Shown: in pieces, positions 15,402 through 23,643 of the stretch | How positions within the stretch are numbered: the first letter of the stretch is position 1 | Layout of the letters: every line of letters starts with the position of its first letter | Assembly: GCA_024274995.1 (NCBI GenBank) | Contig: JAJSAA010000200.1 | Location: 1-41,033, forward strand | From: Deltaproteobacteria bacterium | Lineage (GTDB): Bacteria > Desulfobacterota > Desulfobulbia > Desulfobulbales > VMSU01 | Length of the DNA stretch: 41,033 bases | Direction: 5' to 3' | Position numbers and translations under genes: made by a program | The notes under the pieces: generated by a model | The model's input: the letters and a program-made list of their open reading frames with translations, nothing else | The model's database searches: none | What the model was told of the DNA's origin: nothing

Positions 15402-17033
15402 TTATATTGCACCCGTTAAGACCAAGGTCATAACCGTACCCCGCCCGTCGCCATCACTCTCGGCCCGCAGGCTGCCATTCAGAGAGGAGGCTGCGTTGGC
15501 ACACCAATGAAGACCCAAACCATAGCTGCCGGATTTGCTGGATATACCACGTTGAAATATCCGTCCTAACATCTCCTTACTGATACCAACTCCATTATCA
15601 GTTACCATAACCGCCAGTTCTCTGCCCTCCTCCGATTCCTTGCTGACCGCATTAATTTTAAGCCGGCCGTCGGCGCGGCCGCTCTTTCTTATAGCCTCTA
15701 AGCCGTTATCAATCAAGTTTACCAGAATCTGCACCAAAACAATCCTCTGGCTCCTGAAAGCGGCCTGACCTTCCACCTCCGCGGCCACCTCTATCATTAT
15801 CGGCTCGCCCTCCACTACACCAATCAGTGCCAGGGCATCCTTTATCACCTCAGCCAGGGTTACTGTCTCCAGAGCCCGTTCAGCAGTAGTATAACGACTG
15901 GTCTGATTCATCACCTCGATCAAAAGAGCTATTTTGATACTGATCTCATCCAGGCCGCTCCTGACTAAGGGTAACTGGCGCTCAAGTTCCAGAGAACTAA
16001 GTTTAATAAATTCAAGTAAATCATACCACCTGGCATTATCACCTTCTCCGGCCGCCTTCCCATTAATTTCGTCTATGGCCTGGCATAACTGCCTGAAGCG
16101 GATATTGGCCAGCCGCCCCTGTACCGTCTCCAGATCTACCACCACCGGGGCCAATGAATTACGCAGATTATGAATGGTACCGGCCTCCATATCCGCCATA
16201 CCTGAATAATATGACTGCTCAAGCAGGCGCTTGCGGGAGGCGGCCAGACCTGCAATCATGGTATTCATGGCCCCAGCAAACTGGCTGAACTCATCATGAC
16301 CCCGCACCGGCGCCATGGTCTGTAGATCACCAGCGCTTATCCTCTCTGTTATCCGCAATAATTCCCGCATCCGGGATTCCAGGATATAGACCAGAGCGCC
16401 GGCAAAGACAACCGTCAGGAGCAGGATAGTGCTTAAAGCAGCAACAGTGGAATAATTATTACGACGGTTAATACGGCTGAAACCGGCCTCAGTAGCCTGT
16501 AATTCCGCCCGTTTAACGATAATCCAGTTATCAATTTCAGTGAAAAAATCACCGAACCGGCGCGAGATAACCCGCTTAAAATGTTCCTGAGCCTTGACCT
16601 TACGTCCCATGTTAACCAAAGAGGCCATTAATACCAACTGGCGTTGCAGATCCTCATAGTCATGATCCAGCCGCAACAGACGGCGCTCGTTCCCAAAATT
16701 TCTATCCCTGCCTCCAGCCCCCTTTAACAGGACATCCTCGGCGCGCAGAGCATCAGCCAGTTTCCTGCCCTCCCCCTTTATCAGAGCCCCAAGACGGTCA
16801 AACCCCGCCATATCAACCCCCTTACCATAAATAAAAACGTCCTGGGCCTCGCTCAGTTGACGGTTAACATGAATTTTAAGATTCAGAAGAGCGGTATATT
16901 GATGATGAATCAATAACAGTCTCCTGACATAACGGCCTTCCCGGTCAGCCATGACAGTATTAAAAAATAATAATCCAGTAATGATAAAAATTATCAAAAA
17001 CAGGGAAATTATAATTTTTCGACGAATAGACAT
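15402..17033 (-). CDS. Membrane sensor histidine kinase with HAMP
   Basis: 543 residues. Membrane segments at about 8-26 and 195-215 enclose a helical periplasmic sensor; a HAMP segment follows (RISAGDLQTMAPVRGHDEFSQ). The phosphoacceptor box is the less usual AGTIHNLRNSLAPV, where His is followed by NLRN, as in kinases with a His-Asn motif. The ATPase has LVNLIDNGLEAI (N box), TDNGVGI (G1) and SYGLGLHW (G2). It converges on the receiver/LuxR gene, a likely but unproven partner. No clear ribosome site is seen before the ATG. Confidence 0.88.
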   Translation of the reverse strand: MSIRRKIIISLFLIIFIITGLLFFNTVMADREGRYVRRLLLIHHQYTALLNLKIHVNRQLSEAQDVFIYGKGVDMAGFDRLGALIKGEGRKLADALRAEDVLLKGAGGRDRNFGNERRLLRLDHDYEDLQRQLVLMASLVNMGRKVKAQEHFKRVISRRFGDFFTEIDNWIIVKRAELQATEAGFSRINRRNNYSTVAALSTILLLTVVFAGALVYILESRMRELLRITERISAGDLQTMAPVRGHDEFSQFAGAMNTMIAGLAASRKRLLEQSYYSGMADMEAGTIHNLRNSLAPVVVDLETVQGRLANIRFRQLCQAIDEINGKAAGEGDNARWYDLLEFIKLSSLELERQLPLVRSGLDEISIKIALLIEVMNQTSRYTTAERALETVTLAEVIKDALALIGVVEGEPIMIEVAAEVEGQAAFRSQRIVLVQILVNLIDNGLEAIRKSGRADGRLKINAVSKESEEGRELAVMVTDNGVGISKEMLGRIFQRGISSKSGSYGLGLHWCANAASSLNGSLRAESDGDGRGTVMTLVLTGAI

Positions 17034-17508
17034 TTTTGTTTTTTTTGTTTATGAATTCAGAAAAATCCAGACTGACCACACAACCAGGCATGGCCGGACA
17101 TTTAAGGCTCCTCGCTGTTTCAAGTGGGTACGAACTGTCAAAAAAAGAGGACAGGATTTGAAATATCACCTGTTCTCTATCTTTCTTTTGTTATATACCA
17201 TTTATACTATATTTTGTTTTCCGGACTCCGTAAGGGCAATCCCTTGCGGTTGCCCCCCCCTCTCTTTTACTGCCCGTGAACAAGGGCGCCCACAAGGAGC
17301 GCCCCTACTAATTTAAAAGACCAGCACCTGGTAGTTTAGCATTAAAAAAACACATTTATCAATAAATAATTGACATACCATATTTAAATTTGCCATAATT
17401 TTTGACAATAGGCAGCCATCTAAAATCCGCTTAGAGTTCGCATTAAGCCTAATTGGTCGTCGTTTATTTATAATGGGAGACCGCTTACATTTTTTAACCA
17501 TAAAGATC
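17034..17508. other. 475-bp divergent intergenic region
   Basis: Between the histidine kinase (minus) and cheA (plus). It contains an imperfect 10-bp inverted repeat (AGAGGACAGG near 17145 with CCTGTTCTCT near 17170), the GC-rich repeat at 17234-17308, and an AT-rich stretch up to cheA. A TTGACA occurs at 17402-17407 but without a convincing -10 at normal spacing. No gene is seen. Confidence 0.5.
17234..17308. repeat. GC-rich palindromic repeat of the GTAGGGGCG type
   Basis: Two inverted repeats in series: GGGCAA...TTGCCC (17234-17255) and GGGCGCC...GGAGCGCCCCTAC (17284-17308). Read on the minus strand the unit begins GTAGGGGCGCTCC. Repeats with this opening and alternating GGGC/GCCC blocks are, from general knowledge, scattered in many bacterial genomes as intergenic palindromes. 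It stands out against the AT-rich surroundings. Confidence 0.55.
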
Positions 17509-19803
17509 ATGACTGACCAAGATAATAATGAACAATTAGAGATAATCCACGAGTTTATCAACGAGACCAGAGACATGATAAATGATCTGGAGCCCACGAT
17601 TATAGGGATGGAGGATATGGTTGGGCAGGGGTTAAACGCTGACAACAAGGAGACCCTGAATGGTGTTTTCCGTCTCTTCCATTCGGTTAAGGGCGGCGCT
17701 GGTTTTTTGAACTTCAGCCAGTTGGTGCAATGCACTCACACGGCAGAGAATCTTCTGGATCAGCTGCGAAATGGTGAGCTGGCTCTATCGTCAGAACATG
17801 TTGATCTGTTCTGCCAGTCATGCGATTTCAGCAAAGAGGCCTTGAACTATATTGAAGAGCATGGTGATGACTCCGGAATCACCGAGTTGGCCAATAATCT
17901 CATGACCCAGTTTAAAACCACTACCTCATGCTCCGCTGAGCAGACACCGGAGACAGCCCCGCGGCCGGATGAGTTGATCATTGATCTCGAAACCCCCGTC
18001 CAGCGGTTGATCTCCGCCGAAGACCGCCAGGAGTTTGTGCATGAAAACAACATCATAATCAAAAGAATCGAAACCAATCTCATCATTAATAAGAAAAATA
18101 AGAAAAATAAGAAAAAATCTGCCCCCGCTGCCATGGCGGAGGCCATCCTGACAGATATTGGTCTCTTCCATGAAAATTGTCATTTCCTGGCTTTTGGCGA
18201 ATTGGATAAACTGACCGATATTATAATGCTGGTTCTTGAGAAGTCCAAAGGCCATAAAAATACTCTCCAACGGGCTCTTCATTTCATCTGGGAACTTATC
18301 GAGGTCTTTCAGGAATCCCTTGACAATATCCTGCAATATGGCACGGATAACGTCTATGGCTTGGAGATGTATATAGAACTTTTTAACAATCTACTCCCCC
18401 CAGATGCCCAGATCAAGATACATCATCCCCCGCCCGCCCACCTCGGCGAAATTCTGATCCAGGAAGGAATCGTCGGAAACGAGGACATAGAACAGGCCCT
18501 AAGCGCCCAGGAGAGACCCATTGGCGAGATTCTGGTGGACCAGGGCCTCGCCAGCCGGGAGCAGGTAAATAAGGCCGTCAAAATCCAGAAAAAGCTGCGT
18601 CCCGCGACCGGCAAGTCCGCCGCATGCGGCAAGATCCCCAAACGTCAGGAGATTCGGGTTGACCTGGAGAAGCTGGATAATCTCATAAACCTTATTGGCG
18701 AAATCGTCATTGCCGAAAATATGGTAATTCACAGCCCCGACCTTCATAATCTGGAGTTGGATAATTTCAACAAGGCGGCCGGCCATCTAAGCAAGATTGT
18801 CCGGGAATTGCAGGAAATGGCAATGATTATCCGCATGCTACCCATCTCCGGCCTCTTCCGCCGCATGATGCGGTTGGTTCGCGATCTGTCCCGTAAATCA
18901 GGCAAAAAGGTTGAGCTTCAACTCGCAGGAGAGGACACCGAGGTGGATAAAACGGTAATTGAGAAAATAACCGACCCCCTAGTTCATCTGATACGAAACA
19001 GTCTTGACCACGGGATCGGCACCCCGGAGGAGCGCACGGCCGTCGGCAAACCGGAGAGCGGGGTATTAAGACTTGAGGCCCGCCATGAGGAAGGTGAGGT
19101 GCAGATCACCATCACTGATGACGGCCGGGGTATGGACAAGAAAAAACTCATCGCCAAGGCCGTGGACAAGGGACTGATTGAGGGCGATGGCTCCCAGCTT
19201 AGTGATGCCGAGGCACTGCAGCTTATCTTCAAACCCGGCTTTTCCACCGCCGAACAAATTACCGACATCTCAGGCCGCGGGGTAGGCATGGATGTAGTAC
19301 GCAAAAATCTTGAGGATATCAAGGGCCGGGTGGATGTCATAAGCAAACCGGGTTCCGGTACGACCATTACCCTCCATATTCCTCTGACCCTGGCCATTAT
19401 TGACGGTATGCTCATCCGGGTAGGCGGCTGCCGCTATATAATCCCCATCCTCTCCATCCGGGAGTCCTTCAAACCCGATTCATCGGCCATCACCACTACC
19501 CCGGACGGCCAGGAACTGGTGCGGGTACGCAACAATCTGCTGCCCATACTCCGCCTCCATAAAATTCATAATATAGACCCCGACAGCCGTCGTTTCGAGG
19601 ATGGAATCCTCATTATTCTCGAATCAAGAGGGGGCAATATCTGCCTCTTTGTGGATGAACTCCTGGGCCAGCAGCAAACCGTTATAAAAAGCCTTTCCCA
19701 CTATATCAGCCAGCAGGGTGAGGTAAGCGGAGTCTCTGGCTGTACCATACTGAGCGATGGTGAAGTCTGCCTAATTTTGGATGTCCAGGCCCTTGTCGAA
19801 TAA
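17509..19803 (+). CDS. cheA: Chemotaxis histidine kinase
   Basis: 764 residues from MTDQDNNEQL; an in-frame ATG 12 codons earlier lacks family similarity. Order of parts: HPt domain with phospho-His58 (FHSVKGGAGF); a Lys-rich linker encoded by a 9-bp tandem repeat; a helical region (about 208-300) resembling a degenerate second HPt with HENCH in place of HxxKG; two tandem motifs LGEILIQEG and IGEILVDQG (311-360) resembling MshEN; dimerisation helices (385-450); ATPase with HLIRNSLDHGIG, TDDGRGMD and GRGVGMDVVRKN; and a CheW-like regulatory domain (625-764). It phosphorylates CheY and CheB in response to receptors. It heads cheA-cheW-mcp-cheR-cheB-cheY. Confidence 0.96.
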   Translation: MTDQDNNEQLEIIHEFINETRDMINDLEPTIIGMEDMVGQGLNADNKETLNGVFRLFHSVKGGAGFLNFSQLVQCTHTAENLLDQLRNGELALSSEHVDLFCQSCDFSKEALNYIEEHGDDSGITELANNLMTQFKTTTSCSAEQTPETAPRPDELIIDLETPVQRLISAEDRQEFVHENNIIIKRIETNLIINKKNKKNKKKSAPAAMAEAILTDIGLFHENCHFLAFGELDKLTDIIMLVLEKSKGHKNTLQRALHFIWELIEVFQESLDNILQYGTDNVYGLEMYIELFNNLLPPDAQIKIHHPPPAHLGEILIQEGIVGNEDIEQALSAQERPIGEILVDQGLASREQVNKAVKIQKKLRPATGKSAACGKIPKRQEIRVDLEKLDNLINLIGEIVIAENMVIHSPDLHNLELDNFNKAAGHLSKIVRELQEMAMIIRMLPISGLFRRMMRLVRDLSRKSGKKVELQLAGEDTEVDKTVIEKITDPLVHLIRNSLDHGIGTPEERTAVGKPESGVLRLEARHEEGEVQITITDDGRGMDKKKLIAKAVDKGLIEGDGSQLSDAEALQLIFKPGFSTAEQITDISGRGVGMDVVRKNLEDIKGRVDVISKPGSGTTITLHIPLTLAIIDGMLIRVGGCRYIIPILSIRESFKPDSSAITTTPDGQELVRVRNNLLPILRLHKIHNIDPDSRRFEDGILIILESRGGNICLFVDELLGQQQTVIKSLSHYISQQGEVSGVSGCTILSDGEVCLILDVQALVE
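18088..18114 (+). repeat. In-frame 9-bp tandem repeat (AATAAGAAA)x3 inside cheA
   Basis: Three exact copies encode NKK three times, part of a poly-basic patch (residues 194-203) in the linker between the first HPt and the degenerate second HPt. Copy-number change would keep the frame. Confidence 0.8.
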
Positions 19804-19826
19804 CAAAAGCAGCACAGGAGATAACC

Positions 19827-20306
19827 ATGACAGATGAAATCGATGATGAACTGTGGGATGATGACGAAGACACCCAGAAAGATAAATATCTGACCTTTCA
19901 TCTTGCCGCCGAGGATTACGGCCTGGATATTGCCTGCATTACCGAAATCATCGGCATCCAGAAAATTACCGTAGTTCCCAACATGCCGCCCTTTATCAAA
20001 GGGGTAATAAACCTGCGCGGCAAGGTGGTACCCATCATGGATATAAGATGCCGTTTTGAGATTGAAGAACGCGAATATGATGAACGCACCTGTATAATCG
20101 TGGCCGACATCAAAGGCACGGCAGTAGGCCTGATCGTTGATCAGGTAAACGAGGTCATAGATATTCCTGAAGAACGTATTGAACCACCCCCGGAAAGCGG
20201 CGGCCGGAGCTATTCTCGCTATATCAGCGGCATAGGCAAGGTAGGGGAGAAAGTAAAAATTTTATTAGATATAAACACCCTGCTCTTTGATGAAGACCCA
20301 GAATAG
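19827..20306 (+). CDS. cheW: Chemotaxis coupling protein
   Basis: 159 residues with an acidic N-terminal tail and one CheW domain: YLTFHLAAEDYGLDIACITEI, then MPPFIKGVINLRGKVVPIMD, the most conserved segment of the family, and VGLIVDQVNEVIDI. CheW bridges receptor tips and CheA. The start is 23 bp after cheA with GGAG upstream of the ATG, so it belongs to the same transcript. A stem-loop follows at 20355. Confidence 0.95.
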   Translation: MTDEIDDELWDDDEDTQKDKYLTFHLAAEDYGLDIACITEIIGIQKITVVPNMPPFIKGVINLRGKVVPIMDIRCRFEIEEREYDERTCIIVADIKGTAVGLIVDQVNEVIDIPEERIEPPPESGGRSYSRYISGIGKVGEKVKILLDINTLLFDEDPE

Positions 20307-20354
20307 ACCCGCAACACGTGGAGCCAGAGGCCCAAACTGCGGATATAAACTTTC

Positions 20355-20382
20355 GGTCACCCATGACTATCCATGGGTGACC
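20355..20382 (+). terminator. Perfect 11-bp stem-loop between cheW and mcp
   Basis: GGTCACCCATG, loop ACTATC, CATGGGTGACC. TTATTTTTT begins about 9 nt after the stem, so it may be a terminator or attenuator that lowers transcription into mcp. The gap before the T run is longer than in a classical terminator. Confidence 0.45.
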
Positions 20383-20417
20383 CGAATAAATTATTTTTTA
20401 GCAAAAGGAGACCAGAG

Positions 20418-22583
20418 ATGAAACTCTTCACCAAATTAACCGGATCGTTTGCCATTGTAGCCCTGATCTGCGCCATTGTCGGCTTGGTGGGCTGGCAGGG
20501 CATTAAGGCCACCAATAATGGACTTAGTGAGGTAGTCAATAAAAGCCTGCCCGGCATAAAGGCCATGGGCCTTCTCATGGAGGGGATGAACGGGATCAAG
20601 AGTGCCGAGCGCACCATGATTATCTCCTCCATTGATTACAAGACCCGAGAACACGAGTATAACATTCTTGAAAAACGCTGGGCCATATTTGACCAGGGCT
20701 ATAATTTATACGATTCCCTGAGCAAAACACCGGGAGAAAAAAAGATCTGGCAAAAGATAAAAGCCAGCACCATCGCCTGGAAAGCCGAGCATAAGCAGTT
20801 AGTTGAGCTGGTGCATAGCGTCAAAATGGATGACATAGAGTCCTTAGAGGCCATCCTCTGGCACCGGCAGTTAGATCATATAAACTGGGTCAAACAACTG
20901 GAAGAGGCAGTCAGCCAGAATCGGGAGTTTACCGGCCAGTTAGACCCCGCCAAATGCGGGCTGGGTAAATGGATGGCCGACTATGTATCCTCCGACAATA
21001 CCTTTAACAGTAAGTTAAACGCCCTGGTCGCCCCCCATGAGCGCCTGCACGCCTTGGGCCGTAAGATCAACAATTTAATAGCCCAGGGCAAGATTACCGC
21101 CGCCCAAAAGGTCTTTAACCAGGAGGTGAAACCCACTCTGGCTGAAATAGAGCGGCATTTTGGTATATTAATCGCCGCCGTGCGGATTAATATTGACTCC
21201 CTGGATCAGGCCCGCCAGATTGCCTTTGGCAGCGAACGCATCGTCTTCAGCCAGTTAAGCCAAGAGGCCAACGCCCTCCTGGCCTTGGTGGGAAAAGAGG
21301 CGGATAAGACCCGTGACCGGGGGCTGACCACAGCTCATCGCAGTACCAGCACGGCCCTGATTGCGGTAGTCCTTGGTATTATTATCGCTTTGACCTTTGG
21401 TTTCTTCCTCTCTAAGGGTATCGCCGAACCTATCAATAGGGTTGTACGGATTATCAAAGAAATGAGCAGGGGGCATCTCAAGGAACGACTTAATATGAAC
21501 CGGAGCGATGAAATTGGCCAGATGGCCGACACCCTGGATAATTACAGCAATGAGCTCCAAAACGGCACGGTAAAGGCCCTTACCATGTTAGCCGCCGGTG
21601 ACCTGACCTTTGAGGCCGTCCCCAAGGATGACGAAGACGCCCTGGGTAACGCCTTGAAAAAAGCCGGCGATGACCTTAATATGATCATCAACGAGATTAA
21701 TATGGCCGCCCAGCAAATCGCCTCCGGCTCTAATGAGGTCTCAAATTCCAGCCAGGCCCTGAGTCAGGGAGCCACCGAGTCGGCCGCCGCCCTGGAGGAG
21801 ATTTCCGCCTCCATGACCGAATTGGCCTCTCAGACCACCACCAATGCCGAAAATGCCAATCAGGCCAATCAGCTGGCCCAGCAATCCCGTGACGAAGCTG
21901 AAAAGGGTAACCACCAGATGAACGAGCTCATGGGAGCCATGACCGAGATAAATGAGTCTTCTCAGAATATCTCCAAGATCATCAAGGTAATCGATGAAAT
22001 CGCCTTCCAGACCAACCTGCTGGCCTTAAACGCCGCCGTCGAGGCCGCCCGGGCCGGTAAGCACGGCAAGGGCTTTGCCGTAGTTGCCGAGGAGGTCAGA
22101 AACCTCGCGGCCCGCAGTGCCAAGGCCGCCAGCGAGACAGCAGAATTAATCGAAGGCTCGGCCGAAAAAGTGGCAACCGGCTCCCAGTTGGCCGACCAAA
22201 CCGCTGAGGCCTTAAAAGGCATTGTAACTGGTTCCACCAAAGTCACCGATTTAGTGGCGGAGATCGCCGCCGCCTCCAACGAGCAGGCCAACGGTATAGC
22301 CCAGATCAACCAGGGATTAAGCCAGATTGAGCAGGTAACCCAGCAAAATACTGCGGCCTCCGAGCAGGGAGCCGCGGCCGCGGCAGAGCTCTCCGGCCAA
22401 GCCGAACAGATGCGCGAAATGTTAGCCAGGTTCACCACCCGCAACCATACCGGCGGCGGCCAGAGCTCCTACCAAAGCGCCCTGCCACACCCGGCTGGAG
22501 CCTTAAATAAGGTGTCTCACAGCTGCTCTCCGCGGCCCAGCGAGATAATCGCCCTTGATGATTCGGAATTTGGTAAATTCTGA
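20418..22583 (+). CDS. Methyl-accepting chemotaxis protein with extracytoplasmic CZB-type zinc site
   Basis: 721 residues from MKLFTKLTGS; AAAGGAG 9 nt upstream fixes this start over an in-frame ATG 15 codons earlier. Membrane segments at about 11-29 and 313-331 enclose a helical sensor region. Within that region lies the chemoreceptor zinc-binding pattern: DHINW (His154), CGLGKW (Cys180) and HERLH (His207, His211). HAMP follows (335-385), then the cytoplasmic signalling hairpin with tip EIAFQTNLLALNAAVEAARA. The end, DDSEFGKF, lacks the NWETF-type CheR tether. CZB domains elsewhere sense zinc or hypochlorite and are usually cytoplasmic; here the site would face the periplasm. It is embedded in the che operon, so it is likely this pathway's dedicated receptor. 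Confidence 0.92.
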   Translation: MKLFTKLTGSFAIVALICAIVGLVGWQGIKATNNGLSEVVNKSLPGIKAMGLLMEGMNGIKSAERTMIISSIDYKTREHEYNILEKRWAIFDQGYNLYDSLSKTPGEKKIWQKIKASTIAWKAEHKQLVELVHSVKMDDIESLEAILWHRQLDHINWVKQLEEAVSQNREFTGQLDPAKCGLGKWMADYVSSDNTFNSKLNALVAPHERLHALGRKINNLIAQGKITAAQKVFNQEVKPTLAEIERHFGILIAAVRINIDSLDQARQIAFGSERIVFSQLSQEANALLALVGKEADKTRDRGLTTAHRSTSTALIAVVLGIIIALTFGFFLSKGIAEPINRVVRIIKEMSRGHLKERLNMNRSDEIGQMADTLDNYSNELQNGTVKALTMLAAGDLTFEAVPKDDEDALGNALKKAGDDLNMIINEINMAAQQIASGSNEVSNSSQALSQGATESAAALEEISASMTELASQTTTNAENANQANQLAQQSRDEAEKGNHQMNELMGAMTEINESSQNISKIIKVIDEIAFQTNLLALNAAVEAARAGKHGKGFAVVAEEVRNLAARSAKAASETAELIEGSAEKVATGSQLADQTAEALKGIVTGSTKVTDLVAEIAAASNEQANGIAQINQGLSQIEQVTQQNTAASEQGAAAAAELSGQAEQMREMLARFTTRNHTGGGQSSYQSALPHPAGALNKVSHSCSPRPSEIIALDDSEFGKF

Positions 22584-22722
22584 GGATAACCAGCTGAGCT
22601 GAAATCAACCATTAGACGGGACAGACTGATGCCCGCTGACAAGTCGCTTCCGGCGTTCAGACGAAGGAGCACACAAGTGAAAAGTAAATCGACCAACTGA
22701 TACGTGGGGGGAAATCACAAAA

Positions 22723-23580
22723 ATGGAGATACCAGCCAACGACACCATCGCCCTCAGCAGCGAAGAATTCAAACTGCTGAGGGATCTGGTCTATGAACGT
22801 TTTGGTATCAACCTCACAGAGGCCAAAAGAGACTTAGTGGTAAGTCGTCTGCAGAATGTCCTCCAGCTCCAGAGTTTTGATAGTTTTAAAAGCTATTACC
22901 AATACCTTATAACCGATCGTACCAACCAGGGATTAAACGAATTAATCAACCATATTTCCACCAATTTTTCATATTTTTACCGGGAAAACGCCCATTTTGA
23001 TTTCTTCTCAAGGCAGGCGCTCCCCCAGTTGATAGAAAAGCTGCGCCACCGTAACAGTTATGATATCCGGCTGTGGACAGCGGGTTGCTCCACTGGCGAA
23101 GAACCTTATATGCTTATTATGCTGATGATGGAACATCTCGGACTTGATTATGGGAATTGGGATGCCGGGTTGCTCGCCACCGACATTTCGGAGAGGGTTT
23201 TAAAGACCGCGGCCAAAGCGCTATATCCCCTTGACCGCATAGAGCGGGTGCCAGCCCATATCCGCCAGCGTTATTTTAAAACGGCGGGCAACGGTATGGC
23301 CGCGATGAGCAGCAAGGTTAAGGAGAATATAACCCTGCGCCGTTTTAACCTCATGAACCCGTTTCCCTTTAAAAAACCATTCCAGATGATCTTCTGCCGC
23401 AACGTCATGATCTATTTTGATAAACCAACCAGAGATAAGCTGATAAAGCGTTTTCACCAAGTACTTGAACCAGGCGGCTACCTCTTTATCGGTCACTCAG
23501 AGTCTCTGGGCCGCACTCAGAAGCTCTATAAATATGTAATACCGGCCTGTTATCAAAAAATAGATGACGGAAAAGCGTAA
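22723..23580 (+). CDS. cheR: Chemoreceptor glutamate methyltransferase
   Basis: 285 residues with the CheR N-terminal helical domain (LSSEEFKLLRDLVYERFGIN) and SAM-binding domain: STNFSYFYRE, corresponding to the TxFFR motif, LWTAGCSTGEEPY as the SAM loop, LATDIS, and IFCRNVMIYFDK. It methylates glutamates on the receptor hairpin for adaptation, opposing CheB. GGGGGGA upstream of the ATG is a weak but possible ribosome site. It lies between mcp and cheB on the same strand. Confidence 0.95.
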   Translation: MEIPANDTIALSSEEFKLLRDLVYERFGINLTEAKRDLVVSRLQNVLQLQSFDSFKSYYQYLITDRTNQGLNELINHISTNFSYFYRENAHFDFFSRQALPQLIEKLRHRNSYDIRLWTAGCSTGEEPYMLIMLMMEHLGLDYGNWDAGLLATDISERVLKTAAKALYPLDRIERVPAHIRQRYFKTAGNGMAAMSSKVKENITLRRFNLMNPFPFKKPFQMIFCRNVMIYFDKPTRDKLIKRFHQVLEPGGYLFIGHSESLGRTQKLYKYVIPACYQKIDDGKA

Positions 23581-23643
23581 GCCAGTCATCAGCAGTCTTT
23601 TACAAATTCTCCTAATTACAGTCAGTTAGTTCCAAATAAAAAC

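Noticed and set aside
17402..17426. TTGACA...TAAAAT as the cheA promoter
   Set aside because: The hexamers are only 13 bases apart, too close for a sigma70 promoter, and nothing better is found at 16-18 bases.
18984..19415. 143-codon minus-strand ORF inside cheA
   Set aside because: It overlaps the conserved ATPase motifs of CheA and is only the reverse reading of that coding sequence.
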